This document shows positions 43,048 through 54,516 of a stretch of 64,000 nucleotides of DNA, in pieces (position 1 is the stretch's first letter; each line of letters begins with the position of its first letter). The notes under the pieces were generated by a model. It had not been told where the DNA came from and did not search any database. It saw only the letters and a program-made list of their open reading frames with translations. The position numbers and the translations under genes were made by a program. This DNA comes from Pegethrix bostrychoides GSE-TBD4-15B (GTDB taxonomy: Bacteria > Cyanobacteriota > Cyanobacteriia > Elainellales > Elainellaceae): assembly GCA_019359155.1 (NCBI GenBank), contig JAHHHV010000069.1:1-64000 (forward strand), written 5' to 3'.

Positions 43048-43313
43048 GGCGTTCCTATATCACCTGGTGCTAACCGGTACGCTGATTTTAGCATAGGAAA
43101 ATCCTCAAGCTGTTAGCCATGAACAGCAGGAACAAGGTAGTGATCCCCGAAGCGCAAGGACGGGTCTGCGGTTGATCTCTACGGGGTGATAGGAGAGTGC
43201 GAGAAGGAGTGGGGAGTGGAAAACCGAACTCCCAAACGGCAGTTTTGCCGAAAAGGTAGGGTTTAGTCAAGAGGAAAGCGGAAAATTGGCTGAATTGGAC
43301 TGTGCTGAACCTA

Positions 43314-43339
43314 CTATCTTGCTCAGCTATCTTGCCCAG
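43314..43339. repeat. 13-bp tandem duplication across the rimI stop codon
   Basis: CTATCTTGCTCAG followed by CTATCTTGCCCAG, one mismatch. The rimI TGA (43323-43325, minus) lies in the first copy. Confidence 0.85.
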
Positions 43340-43916
43340 TCTGATTGGCAATCTCAGCAATCTGCCAGCCCGACTCATCCAAACGCTGATTCACCTGCTG
43401 CTGCCACTGGTCGAGGCAAACCTGGAATTCCGGTCGCTGCAAGCCTTTTCGCCAGAGAATCAGCGCGTCCTCGCCAGGATTTTGGCCAGTGGCCTGGTAG
43501 TAGCCGCGCCGCTGCCCAACGCGCTCAAAGCCAAATTTCTGGTAGAGAGCAATCGCACTTTGATTTGATAGCCTCACTTCTAGCGTCGCCCATTCGAGTC
43601 CGCGTCCAGCCGCCGCTCGCAGCAACGCATAGAGCAAGGTCTGTCCCAAGCCCTGATGACGATAGGGCAGATCGACGGCCAACAGCGTAATATGAGCTTC
43701 TTCAAGAATTGCCCAGAGGCAGGCCAGGCCAATCATTTGTGGATCTTGCGGAGCGGCGGAGTCGAGCGCCACCAAACCCAGCAGATCGCTATTAGGGCTG
43801 TCAATCTCGCGCTGGTAGCCGTTTGCCGTCCAGAGACCGCCTAGACAGCGCTGATCGAGAGCGACCGCCGCCGCGACTTGTTCTGGGGTTAGAGGCTGAA
43901 GCGCCAGAAAATTCAC
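43323..43916 (-). CDS. rimI: RimI-type ribosomal protein alanine N-acetyltransferase
   Basis: 197 residues. GNAT fold: HITLLAVDLPYRHQGLGQTLLYALLRAA (acetyl-CoA loop R/Q-x-x-G-x-G/L) and LEVRLSNQSAIALYQKFGFERVGQRRGYY, the RimI signature. It acetylates the N-terminus of ribosomal protein S18 in E. coli; the cyanobacterial target is inferred. Longer than E. coli RimI (148) because of a C-terminal Gln-rich extension. GTG start. Confidence 0.88.
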   Translation of the reverse strand: MNFLALQPLTPEQVAAAVALDQRCLGGLWTANGYQREIDSPNSDLLGLVALDSAAPQDPQMIGLACLWAILEEAHITLLAVDLPYRHQGLGQTLLYALLRAAAGRGLEWATLEVRLSNQSAIALYQKFGFERVGQRRGYYQATGQNPGEDALILWRKGLQRPEFQVCLDQWQQQVNQRLDESGWQIAEIANQTGQDS

Positions 43917-44073
43917 AAAACTTAGAAAATGGGGGAAGGATAGACAGCCCTCAACTGTACACTGGATTATAGCTGCTGGCTTTGGCTCAAGTTAAAGCTC
44001 TATCTCACATAGGGCTTGCCTAGTAAGGGCGAGAGCAGCAAAGCAGGTTAAAAGTTAGTTTGGCTGAATCTAT

Positions 44074-45486
44074 ATGGTATCGACTCCAGTATCCGTAGCT
44101 TCTGTGGCTTCCGGTCAACAGTATTTGCCCGTTCTCAGCGAAAATCCGTCCCCCAACCAATATTCGCTGCCGCTGACGGCACGCCTCAAAGGGCAAAATC
44201 TGGAGATTGGCGGCTGCGAACTGCCGGATCTAGCTGAGCGCTTCGGCACGCCGCTCTATGTCCTAGATGAAGAGACGCTGCGGCAAGCCTGTCGGCAGTA
44301 TCGCGAGGCGTTTTTGCAGCATTACCCTGCCGAGTCGCTGGTAATCTACGCTTCAAAAGCCTGGAACTGCATGGCCGTCTGCGCGATTGTCGGCTCAGAA
44401 GGGCTGGGCATCGACGTGGTTTCGGGAGGCGAGCTGCATACGGCGCTTCAGGCAGGTCTGAAAACCGCCAGCATGTATTTCCACGGCAATAATAAGTCGG
44501 TAGCGGAGCTGAAGCTGGCGATTGAGGTCGGCTGCACAATTGTCGTTGACAACTGGCTGGAGCTGAAAACGCTGGTCGAGCTGAATGGCGCGGCTGGGCA
44601 ACCCGTACCGATCATGCTGCGGCTCACTCCCGGCATTGAGTGCCACACCCACGAATATATCCGCACCGGACATCTCGACAGCAAGTTTGGCTTTGACCCG
44701 GAGCAGCTCGACGATCTGTTTCGCTATATTGCCCAGCAGCCAGAACTCAACTGCATTGGCCTCCATGCCCATATCGGCTCCCAGATTTTTGAGCTGCAAG
44801 CCCACCGAGATCTCACCCGCGTCATGGTGCAGTGGCTGAAAAAAGCCGCAGCCTATGGCCTGCCTGTCACCGAACTCGATATCGGCGGCGGTCTGGGCAT
44901 TCGCTACACCGAGTCAGACGATCCGCCGAGCATTGAAGCCTGGGTGAACGTGATCTGCCAGGGAATTATTGCGGCCTGTGAGCAAGAGCAGGTGCCGCTG
45001 CCTAAATTAATTGCCGAACCCGGACGCTCGCTGATTGGCTCGGCCTGCGTCACGCTCTATCGGGTGGGCAGCCAAAAAACCGTGCCTAACATTCGCACCT
45101 ATATCACCGTCGATGGTGGTATGTCCGACAACCCGCGCCCGATTACCTACCAGTCGGTCTACCGGGCGCTGATTGCCAACCGGATGACCGCGCCGCTGAC
45201 TGAAACAGTGCGGGTGGCGGGCAAGCACTGCGAGTCGGGCGATGTGGTAATCCAGGAAGCCCAACTTCCCGAAACCGCACCGGGCGACCTGCTGGTGGTG
45301 ATGGCCACCGGTGCCTACAACTACAGCATGGCCTCCAACTACAACCGCATTCCGCGTCCGGCGGCGGTGCTGGTAAATGCGGGCGAGGCCAGTCTGATTT
45401 TGCAGCGCGAAACCTATCAAGACTTGATGCGTCAAGACTGTCTGCCCGATCGGCTGTTGCGCTCAAGCGGATCTCCGGTAGCCTAG
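44074..45486 (+). CDS. lysA: diaminopimelate decarboxylase LysA
   Basis: 470 residues. Decarboxylates meso-diaminopimelate to lysine with PLP. The PLP lysine is K95 in VIYASKAWNC; HAHIGSQIF, ELDIGGGLGIRY and AEPGRSLIGSA are phosphate-binding and barrel motifs; GKHCESGDV carries the active-site Cys from the partner subunit. The N-terminal 40 residues are an extension common in cyanobacteria. An inverted repeat spans its stop. cdaA follows after 42 nt. Confidence 0.96.
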   Translation: MVSTPVSVASVASGQQYLPVLSENPSPNQYSLPLTARLKGQNLEIGGCELPDLAERFGTPLYVLDEETLRQACRQYREAFLQHYPAESLVIYASKAWNCMAVCAIVGSEGLGIDVVSGGELHTALQAGLKTASMYFHGNNKSVAELKLAIEVGCTIVVDNWLELKTLVELNGAAGQPVPIMLRLTPGIECHTHEYIRTGHLDSKFGFDPEQLDDLFRYIAQQPELNCIGLHAHIGSQIFELQAHRDLTRVMVQWLKKAAAYGLPVTELDIGGGLGIRYTESDDPPSIEAWVNVICQGIIAACEQEQVPLPKLIAEPGRSLIGSACVTLYRVGSQKTVPNIRTYITVDGGMSDNPRPITYQSVYRALIANRMTAPLTETVRVAGKHCESGDVVIQEAQLPETAPGDLLVVMATGAYNYSMASNYNRIPRPAAVLVNAGEASLILQRETYQDLMRQDCLPDRLLRSSGSPVA

Positions 45487-45493
45487 AGATCCG
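45468..45493 (+). promoter_or_regulatory. hairpin across the lysA stop codon
   Basis: CGGATCTC (45468-45475) pairs perfectly with GAGATCCG (45486-45493) around a 10-nt loop that contains the end of the TAG stop region. No T-run follows, so it may mark an RNA processing or stability point between lysA and cdaA. Confidence 0.5.
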
Positions 45494-45528
45494 TCCCCGC
45501 CCTTGCAAGGTTCATCCAAATCGCTCAC

Positions 45529-46434
45529 ATGGGATCTCAGTTAACGCAATGGTTGATCGGCCTGGGTTGGAACTGGTCGTTGCTGCCCCGTGTGATTGAT
45601 GTTGGACTGGTGCTGCTGCTGGCCTACTTAATCCTGGTGATTATTGGCGAACGGCGGACGCTCTGGATGGTGAGAGGGCTGATTGTGCTGATGCTGGCCT
45701 CGGCTCTGAGCAGCGCGCTGGGTCTGCGGTTTCTCAGCTTTGTGCTAGAAAAGCTGGTGATTGGCTCGGCAGTAGCGATGGCACTAATTTTGCAGGCTGA
45801 GTTTCGGCGACTGCTGGAGCAGCTGGGGCGCGGCGAGATCTGGCAGCTGTTTCGGCCTGCTTCCGAGGTGATTCCCAAACCCGACAGCGTCATTGACGAA
45901 ATTGTGGATGCGGTGAAGGAGCTGTCGCAAAACCGCACTGGGGCACTGTTGATTTTGGAGACCGCCCGCCCGATTGACGAGCGCGATTTTTCGGTTCCTG
46001 GCGTGCGGCTGAATGCCGAAGTCTCCAAAGAGCTGCTGCAAACGATTTTTCAAACCACAACCTTGCTGCATGATGGAGCCTTGCTGATTCGGGGTTCACG
46101 GGTGATTGCGGCAGGCGTAATTTTGCCGATTTCCGAGCGCACGGCTTCGCGGCAGCTGGGGACGCGCCACCGAGCCGCAATGGGAATTACCGAGCGGGTC
46201 GAAAACTGCGCCTGCGTCGTTGTATCTGAAGAAACAGGCTCCATTTCGCTGGCTGAACAGGGTACACTACATCGACCGTTGACAAGTAACAAGCTGCGAG
46301 AAATGCTGAGAGAGCGGTTTTCTCCGTCGGTCGAGCGAGAGGCAGCATTGGGTCGCCAGTTTGGGACTCGCGCGCTGGCCTGGATTGCCCGCCTGTTTCA
46401 ACCCAAATCATCGGCTTCACGGGAGAAGAAATGA
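45529..46434 (+). CDS. cdaA: diadenylate cyclase (CdaA/DacA type)
   Basis: 301 residues. Three membrane helices (about 20-90) then a DAC domain with the two catalytic motifs HDGALLIRG (about 181-189) and GTRHRAAMG (about 211-219). It makes c-di-AMP from two ATP; in cyanobacteria c-di-AMP acts in osmotic, carbon and day-night control. It overlaps uppS by 4 nt (ATGA), a stable pairing with wall-precursor synthesis. The usual partner CdaR and glmM are not beside it here. Confidence 0.95.
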   Translation: MGSQLTQWLIGLGWNWSLLPRVIDVGLVLLLAYLILVIIGERRTLWMVRGLIVLMLASALSSALGLRFLSFVLEKLVIGSAVAMALILQAEFRRLLEQLGRGEIWQLFRPASEVIPKPDSVIDEIVDAVKELSQNRTGALLILETARPIDERDFSVPGVRLNAEVSKELLQTIFQTTTLLHDGALLIRGSRVIAAGVILPISERTASRQLGTRHRAAMGITERVENCACVVVSEETGSISLAEQGTLHRPLTSNKLREMLRERFSPSVEREAALGRQFGTRALAWIARLFQPKSSASREKK

Positions 46435-47204
46435 CAGTAGACAAAATCACGGTCGAGCAAAACAACGGCATTGCCTTGCAACAGCTCCCTGCTGACCTGC
46501 GGCGCGAGCGAATGCCTCAACATGTGGCCGTGATTATGGATGGCAACGGACGCTGGGCAAAACAGCGCGGTCTGCCTCGAATTATGGGACATCGACGCGG
46601 CACGGACACGCTCAAGGATATCCTGCGCTGCTGCAAGGACTGGGGCATCCCGGCCCTGACGGCCTACGCCTTTTCTACCGAAAACTGGGGTCGGCCACTG
46701 GAAGAAGTAGATTTTCTGATGACGCTGTTTGAGCGGGTGGTGCGACGCGAGCTGCGCGAAATGATGGAAGAAGACGTGCAGATCCGGTTTGTGGGCGATC
46801 TGGATGCGCTGCCGAAGTCGCTGCATCTGGAAATTGATCGCGCCATGCAGCAGACCAGCCAGAACAAGAGCATTCAGTTTACGGTGGCCACCAACTATGG
46901 CGGACGACAGGAAATTTTGAACGCCTGCCGTGAGATTGCCGCCAAGGTGCAGCAGGGAATACTGACCCCAGAAGAGATTGACGAGAGCCTGTTTGAGCAT
47001 CACCTCTCGACAGCGGGCATCTGCGATCCTGACCTGATGATTCGCACCAGCGGCGAAATGCGGATCAGCAATTTTTTGCTTTGGCAGGTCGCCTACGCCG
47101 AGCTATATGTCACCGATACGCTCTGGCCAGACTTTGATCGCACCGAGATGCACCGGGCGCTGGCCGCCTATCAGCAGCGGGAGCGGCGATTTGGTAAGGT
47201 TTGA
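46431..47204 (+). CDS. uppS: isoprenyl (undecaprenyl diphosphate) synthase UppS
   Basis: 257 residues. Condenses isopentenyl diphosphate into the C55 carrier lipid for wall and polysaccharide synthesis. [22 protein letters not shown] holds the catalytic Asp (D37); [21 protein letters not shown] and [23 protein letters not shown] complete the cis-prenyltransferase signatures. Translationally coupled to cdaA. Confidence 0.96.
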   Translation: MTVDKITVEQNNGIALQQLPADLRRERMPQHVAVIMDGNGRWAKQRGLPRIMGHRRGTDTLKDILRCCKDWGIPALTAYAFSTENWGRPLEEVDFLMTLFERVVRRELREMMEEDVQIRFVGDLDALPKSLHLEIDRAMQQTSQNKSIQFTVATNYGGRQEILNACREIAAKVQQGILTPEEIDESLFEHHLSTAGICDPDLMIRTSGEMRISNFLLWQVAYAELYVTDTLWPDFDRTEMHRALAAYQQRERRFGKV

Positions 47205-47219
47205 GCCTTAGAGCTAGCT

Positions 47220-47492
47220 TCACGGGCCGCTGAACACGACCTCATCTAAATCCTGACGGCTGAGCGAATATTTGAAGGTGCGCTGCAAGTCACGTCCCCT
47301 TTCTGCCGCCCCAAAATATCGCACCGACAGCGAATCAACCTCCAGGCAAAGCTCGGCTTCCCAATTTGCCTCTTTGACCTGCCAACAGTGCAGATTTGAG
47401 GCATCCTGCTGGCAGCCTTTTGAGCGCAGCCAGTCTTCGATTTCGGGCAGCGGGTGGTTGTAGAGCGGCGTATCGGCGGAAGGTAACACCAT
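47220..47492 (-). CDS. DUF3143 family protein
   Basis: 90 residues. Compact alpha/beta protein; core LYNHPLPEIEDWLRSKGCQQD, LHCWQVKEANWEAELCLEVDSLSVRY, and a C-terminal RTFKYSLSRQDLDEVVFSGP. I recognise it as DUF3143, found in cyanobacteria. No function known. Convergent with uppS across a 15-nt gap. Confidence 0.85.
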   Translation of the reverse strand: MVLPSADTPLYNHPLPEIEDWLRSKGCQQDASNLHCWQVKEANWEAELCLEVDSLSVRYFGAAERGRDLQRTFKYSLSRQDLDEVVFSGP

Positions 47493-47557
47493 GTAGTCTC
47501 GGTCGTCCTAGAAGTAATCTCTCTTTATTTTAGGCGCTATTTCACGTTAGCTCTGAC

Positions 47558-49210
47558 CTACCGCTGACCCGCTACAGGAGTCAGGATGGCACTGAGCTGC
47601 CTGTCTGTCAGCGACTGCACCAGCGCCATCGGCAGCAGCGGCTGGCTGATTTGCTGCACGTAGGCTGCCGAAAGGTATGGGCGATAGGCAGCATTGGCAG
47701 CAACATGCGTTTCAAAAAAGGCGATGCTGAGCTGCTTCACATAGTCCTGCGCCAGCCTTGGATCTGGCCCGACCACTTCAGAAGGCAGTGAAACCAGCTC
47801 CGAAGCGCTGTCTGGCACGTTAATCGTTGAAAAATGCGTACCGCCTTGCAGCAAGACTAGACTGCGCTCTGCGCTCAGCCAGGTAAAGGGTCGAATTTGC
47901 TCAATCAGGGCAGGCGTAACGGTATCAGCGCTGCCGCTAATCAGCATTACGGGAATTTTGATGGCAGCGTAGTCACTGGCTCCCAGCAGGCTGCTGCCGA
48001 TTGGGTTGATGGCGATAATTGCTTTGACGCGGGCATCTGAGAGATCGGGCAGCGGCTGCGATAGCTCTTGAGCGCGGCATTGCAGCAGCAGCGACAGATT
48101 GTAGCCAATGCGGTCACAGTCTGCGGCTAGCTGCTGAAAGTTGATCTGCGCTCCGGCCAGCGCCAAAGCCGTATAGCCACCAAACGACTGCCCCACCACG
48201 CCAACATGCTCCAAATCAAAGCGACCTTGCAGCTCTGAAGTCTGATTGAGGCGGGTCAGCTCATCCAGCAAATATTTGATATCCAGAGGCCGATCGACAA
48301 ACTCTGACGGAGCCGTCACCTGGCTGGCCGTACCGTCGATCAGCGCCTGCAACTGTTGGGCATTGCTGCCGGGATGTTCTGGTACAGCTACCACAAAGCC
48401 ATAGGAAGCCATCTGACGTGCGAGGTAGGCATAGGTGCTGCGGTCTGAGCCGAGTCCATGCGAAATCACAATGATCGGGGCTGCCTCGCTACGCTGCGGG
48501 AGATAGAGATCGACCGGAAACTGCCGATTTCGACGGTTGTCTCGAAGCTGAAAGGTGCTCATCTGCCAGTCAAACTGACCGGGCAGCAGCAGGTTGGGGA
48601 GAGTTGTGGCGGTCTCTGTGGCGGTCTCTGTGGCCGCTTCTCTGTCTGACTCCTGCTGCACCAGCGCTACGGCATCCTGGGTCTGCTGAATGAGGGCTTG
48701 CAGTTCGTTGAGAATTTGCAGCGCTCGGTTTAGGTCAATCCGCAGATCGCTGAGCGGGAACTGCTTGAGCACGTTGAGCGCGGTCAATCCTTCGGGTTCA
48801 GCCGCCGCCAAAATCAGCGCTGAGCGAATTGCATAGAACCCAGACAGATTAGCCTCAGTGCGGATCACTTCGCCAAGCCGCTTCAGCAGAATTTCACCGG
48901 GTTCGGTATAAAGAAACTGCGACACAGTGACCACATTCAGGTCGGCTTTAGCCAACAGCAACTGTCGCAACTGGTCTTCCTGCTGTTCGTCCAGATTGGC
49001 TATGTAGTTCCGTAGCCCTTCAGAGGCTTTACCAGTTTGAGCATATTCATCGAGTGCCTGTACTGGAAGCGAACGCTCCAGCAGTCCGTAGGTGACAGTA
49101 ACACGCTCAGCAGCCGTTGCCGCTCCTGCCTGAAGCGACATTAACAGCAACAGCGTTCGAGAAAACTGAGCCAGCAGAGGCTTTCCAGGAGATTGAGCCG
49201 AGCCGTTCAT
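47558..49210 (-). CDS. secreted alpha/beta hydrolase with DUF1400 domain
   Basis: 550 residues from MNGSAQSPG, which puts a signal peptide at residues 1-34 (ends ATAA); an upstream TTG would extend past it. DUF1400 domain (about 35-160, helical) and then an alpha/beta hydrolase with nucleophile Ser in GVVGQSFGGYTAL (S342) and a late His in GGTHFSTIN. A Thr-Ala-Thr-Glu repeat near 200 comes from a 12-bp tandem repeat (GTGGCGGTCTCT, 48606-48641). Probably a lipase or esterase outside the cytosol. Confidence 0.85.
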   Translation of the reverse strand: MNGSAQSPGKPLLAQFSRTLLLLMSLQAGAATAAERVTVTYGLLERSLPVQALDEYAQTGKASEGLRNYIANLDEQQEDQLRQLLLAKADLNVVTVSQFLYTEPGEILLKRLGEVIRTEANLSGFYAIRSALILAAAEPEGLTALNVLKQFPLSDLRIDLNRALQILNELQALIQQTQDAVALVQQESDREAATETATETATTLPNLLLPGQFDWQMSTFQLRDNRRNRQFPVDLYLPQRSEAAPIIVISHGLGSDRSTYAYLARQMASYGFVVAVPEHPGSNAQQLQALIDGTASQVTAPSEFVDRPLDIKYLLDELTRLNQTSELQGRFDLEHVGVVGQSFGGYTALALAGAQINFQQLAADCDRIGYNLSLLLQCRAQELSQPLPDLSDARVKAIIAINPIGSSLLGASDYAAIKIPVMLISGSADTVTPALIEQIRPFTWLSAERSLVLLQGGTHFSTINVPDSASELVSLPSEVVGPDPRLAQDYVKQLSIAFFETHVAANAAYRPYLSAAYVQQISQPLLPMALVQSLTDRQLSAILTPVAGQR

Positions 49211-49283
49211 ATTCAGTTTCAGTATGGGGGCAACCTTCTCCCAATCTAGCAACCGCTCCTGACCCTTGACTTCGTGCGATGGG

Positions 49284-51467
<2,184 letters not shown>

Positions 51468-51476
51468 TTATCGAAA

Positions 51477-51511
51477 TTTTGGCGCAGATTTTGGTACAGA
51501 TCTGGTTCAGA
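51477..51511. repeat. 12-bp tandem repeat across the DUF1824 stop codon
   Basis: TTTTGGCGCAGA, TTTTGGTACAGA and TCTGGTTCAGA in a row. The DUF1824 TGA stop (51507-51509, minus) lies in the third copy. Confidence 0.8.
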
Positions 51512-51899
51512 ACAAATCCAGCGGCAGCGCCCCAAACAGCTCATTCACATCAGACTCCTCTGCCGACTGACAGGACAGCAAAACCCCACGCTCTGAGCCG
51601 CTGTAGGGCGAGGCGTAAGATCTGCCCTGTGGATTGAACTTGATGTACACCGCTCCCGGCAAGTCGTCAAACTCTGGGACAGGCTGAGGTAAATTCAGCG
51701 CCGCTGCATAGCGGATCAGAGCTTGCTGCCCTGCCGCCAAACTGTCCGCACAGATCCCCAAAATTTGTAGGTCAGAAGCCTGTACCACCTGCTGGAGCGC
51801 CTGCTGAATTGCCGGACTGGACGCAGCGTTAGGCTGCCGCAAGATCTGACAGGCGGTCAGCAGATCAGGGCTGAGATGAGATGCTTCAGGTCGATTCAT
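51507..51899 (-). CDS. DUF1824 family protein
   Basis: 130 residues. Helical N-terminal half, then PVPEFDDLPGAVYIKFNPQGRSYASPYSGSERGVLLSCQS, which I recognise as the DUF1824 core. Structures of this cyanobacterial family exist but no function is established. The gene stands between ligA and the small Cys-rich ORF; upstream 277 nt hold no other recognisable gene. Confidence 0.85.
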   Translation of the reverse strand: MNRPEASHLSPDLLTACQILRQPNAASSPAIQQALQQVVQASDLQILGICADSLAAGQQALIRYAAALNLPQPVPEFDDLPGAVYIKFNPQGRSYASPYSGSERGVLLSCQSAEESDVNELFGALPLDLF

Positions 51900-52176
51900 A
51901 AAACTTTACTCCAGCCTGCTTTTGTGATTATTTGCTTCGACTGTGCTTTGAGCGAGATTTCTAACTTTCTTGATCCCCATAGGGTTACAAAAGAAACGCG
52001 CAATGTTACCTAAAAATCCTGAGAGAAAGATAAGAATTCGGAAATATGTCGATAGCTTAACAAGAGTCTAAAGAGAATCTAAATCGTTAGCTTCTCTTCG
52101 GGATCGATAGAGCTGAATCACCGTCAGGATTAGATGAGTTTTTTCGCCCCAAAACCCCAAAATCCGAGCAAGCACA

Positions 52177-52461
52177 ATGATGATGGACATTCGCTTTGGA
52201 AAAGCCCGGTCTATGGAATGCGCGAACGAAACAATCTCTACCTGCCGCTACTGTCACTTTTATCAGATAGAAGGCCGACGAGGTGGATTTTGTCAGCAAC
52301 TGGGAGTGCCGGTACAGAGCAACTGGAAAGTCTGTGCGGTAGCTGTTTCGCCCTTTGCGAAAGCTGCTGTTGCTCAGACTGAGCCAGCTTTGCTCGAAAC
52401 CTGGTCTGAAATATCCGCGCTTGTTTCACCTGCTACCGATCCCCAGCCGCTGCTAGCCTGA
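52177..52461 (+). CDS. small cysteine-rich conserved protein
   Basis: 94 residues from the first ATG; an ATG at 52213 (MECANETISTCRYC) is equally possible and gives an N-terminus closer to what I remember of cyanobacterial homologues. Cysteines at CANETISTCRYCHF and GFCQQLG could bind a metal ion or cluster. No clear ribosome site precedes either start. Function unknown. Convergent with the nuclease gene, 7 nt apart. Confidence 0.6.
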   Translation: MMMDIRFGKARSMECANETISTCRYCHFYQIEGRRGGFCQQLGVPVQSNWKVCAVAVSPFAKAAVAQTEPALLETWSEISALVSPATDPQPLLA

Positions 52462-52468
52462 GCAAGAA

Positions 52469-53287
52469 TCAGGTTTTCTTCGCTTCTAAAATAACCTGAA
52501 GCGCCGGATCAAGCGCCGAGAGGAAGTCGTAGCCTGTGAGCCGCTCAATCTCATCAATAGAAGTTCGGTAAGTTTGCCAGCCATTGGCTTTAATGCCTTG
52601 AACGTTAGGCATACTTACCGCAATAGTTGGCGTTTCTGCGGTGATGCTGCCAATGGGCAGTCCAGGATGATCCAGCACCACCACAATTTTCCAGATCGTT
52701 GCCGGAACCTGCACCTTGCCGCCGATCACGGTAGTTTTCTTACCCTGACTGCCGATGCCGCCTAGTCCAGCACTGCCGGCTATGATGTAAAGCTCTTTGC
52801 CGCTGCGCGCTAGCGTTCGACAGTAGCTTTCCAGCTTTTCCCAAGGTCCTTGGTTGTTGTCTGGCGACTGCGGCAAGATATTGGTCATCAGAAACACGGC
52901 CTTACTATCCGCAGTCGTTTTATCGCGGTCAGCGGCTGGCACGACGTGACCTCGGTCAAAACCACTGCCAATGTAGTCGGCGGGCTGGACTTGATACCAA
53001 CCCTGCGGTAGCGTCAGATCTGGCTCAAATGGCAGGCGCGGTAAATCGCCTAGCCAGTTTTGGTTTAGCTGCCAGCTCACCCAGTTGGGAATTCCCTTGT
53101 CGCGGTTGTAAGACAGTGCATACTGAGGCCGGATCAGCAGATAGTCTTTGGCATTAAAGGCGGTGGCGTTGCTAGGTTTACCCAGCAATAGATGCGGGCT
53201 ATCCTGCCCCGTCAACACTCCGTCTAGCACCGTACAGCTCGACAGCAGCAGGCAGATCAAAAGTATGCCAATCAACCGCTTCTGCAT
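52469..53287 (-). CDS. DNA/RNA non-specific endonuclease, lipoprotein (NucA type)
   Basis: 272 residues from MQKRLIGILL. Lipobox LLSSC with C18 as the lipid site. Catalytic DRGHVVPAADR (H114 in DRGH) and the metal-binding Asn in NILPQSPDNNQGPW, as in NucA of Anabaena. The enzyme would sit in the periplasm or outer membrane and degrade DNA and RNA. GGAG in the end of the permease gene precedes the ATG; the ATG 18 nt upstream lacks a ribosome site. No NuiA-type inhibitor gene is next to it. Confidence 0.9.
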   Translation of the reverse strand: MQKRLIGILLICLLLSSCTVLDGVLTGQDSPHLLLGKPSNATAFNAKDYLLIRPQYALSYNRDKGIPNWVSWQLNQNWLGDLPRLPFEPDLTLPQGWYQVQPADYIGSGFDRGHVVPAADRDKTTADSKAVFLMTNILPQSPDNNQGPWEKLESYCRTLARSGKELYIIAGSAGLGGIGSQGKKTTVIGGKVQVPATIWKIVVVLDHPGLPIGSITAETPTIAVSMPNVQGIKANGWQTYRTSIDEIERLTGYDFLSALDPALQVILEAKKT

Positions 53288-53291
53288 TTCC

Positions 53292-54488
53292 CTACTCCTG
53301 TGCATCTGACCATTGCCTCATGCCCCGCCAAACTAAGCCTAAAGCGATTAGCCCCAAACTGACTAACCAAACCTGCCACTCTAGCCAAAATGCTAGCGTC
53401 AGACAGCTCACGCTCATGACTGGATGTCGGATATGTCGAACATGCAGGACTTCAGGCCAGACCTTATGTGATCGAGCCTGCCAGTGCCAGAGGGCGCGAT
53501 GAATCAAGGCGGCAAAGGCACTAAAAGCCCAGAGCGTCTGGGTCTCTCCTGTTAGCACCAGACAGCTCAAGGCCACACCCAGCCCAATCTGCACCAATCT
53601 GGCAGACCACTGGCTGCCAACGCTGAGCTGAAGCCGACAGAAATGCTGATTTAGGCTAGAAATTTGCAGCCACAGCGCACCTGTAAACGTGCCGACTACC
53701 GCCAGATTAAGCCAACTATGGCCGAGCAAATGAGACAGCGCTAGATCGCCAAATCCATCTGGTTTGAAGCTACGGTCAATCACCAGCCCCAAGGAAAGCA
53801 GCCAGCTCAGCGTCACGGCAAGGCTCAAAAGCTTCTGGCGCGTTCGCTGGCTCAGCGGCTCGGATAGATGATTAAACCCCAAACTATCAAACCCTACATA
53901 GGTCATAGAGAGCAGGGCTGTGGTCTGTAGCAAGCTGGCTAGCCGCAGCCCTACTTCTGGAATCTGGTCGAATGGCACAGCAGATAGATTGCCTGTGGCG
54001 GGAGTTTTGATCAGCGCGACCAGCAATAGCCCTGCTAAACCTAAGCCAATCAACAAAATCACGCCTTGCCTGGTGCGCTGCCTCAATATGATTGCCCAAA
54101 CCCCTGTCCAGATCACGGCCAGCGTCACAGGCAGTAGCCAGACCAGATCAGCTTGCACCTGCCTCAGCAGATGGTTTGCCAAACTCAGCGCAACTGCGGC
54201 GGTCGCCATCAGCCTCGCCAGCCCCAGCGTCCAGCTAGCCGTGAATGCTAGCCAGGTTGACCCGTCTGAATGCTCCGAACACTCGATCTGGCTAGGTGTC
54301 TCAGCGGCTTTCAACCAGCCGCTGATCAATGCCATCGAGGCGGCTAACGTGATTGCGCCAGCCGCCTCGATGGCAGGAACGGCTAGCAGCCAGCCAGTGC
54401 CCAGCCAAAATCCAGCGCCCCAGATCAAGCTGAGGGCAGCAAACTGTCGGGATATGATGCGAGCTGCATAGAGACGGGGGCTGGACAT
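53292..54488 (-). CDS. APC-superfamily amino-acid permease-like protein
   Basis: 398 residues, about 10-12 membrane helices. YVGFDSLGFNHLSEPLSQRTRQ matches the APC helix 6 to loop region (YxGFD..A...EE). Shorter than usual APC proteins (450-500) and with many Trp and Leu, so substrate cannot be inferred. It ends 4 nt before the nuclease start. A 13-bp tandem duplication (54480-54505) covers its start codon. Confidence 0.7.
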   Translation of the reverse strand: MSSPRLYAARIISRQFAALSLIWGAGFWLGTGWLLAVPAIEAAGAITLAASMALISGWLKAAETPSQIECSEHSDGSTWLAFTASWTLGLARLMATAAVALSLANHLLRQVQADLVWLLPVTLAVIWTGVWAIILRQRTRQGVILLIGLGLAGLLLVALIKTPATGNLSAVPFDQIPEVGLRLASLLQTTALLSMTYVGFDSLGFNHLSEPLSQRTRQKLLSLAVTLSWLLSLGLVIDRSFKPDGFGDLALSHLLGHSWLNLAVVGTFTGALWLQISSLNQHFCRLQLSVGSQWSARLVQIGLGVALSCLVLTGETQTLWAFSAFAALIHRALWHWQARSHKVWPEVLHVRHIRHPVMSVSCLTLAFWLEWQVWLVSLGLIALGLVWRGMRQWSDAQE

Positions 54489-54505
54489 TGGGGCTGGGCA
54501 TTGGG
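54480..54505. repeat. 13-bp tandem duplication across the permease start codon
   Basis: GCTGGACATTGGG followed by GCTGGGCATTGGG, one mismatch. The ATG of the permease (54486-54488, minus) lies in the first copy; the second copy also holds an ATG, in another frame. Confidence 0.8.
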
Positions 54506-54516
54506 GATAAAGCTTT

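Noticed and set aside
43237-43250. CGGCA-GTTT-TGCCG hairpin downstream of rimI as a terminator
   Set aside because: Only a 5-bp stem and a TTTGGG tail; too weak to call.
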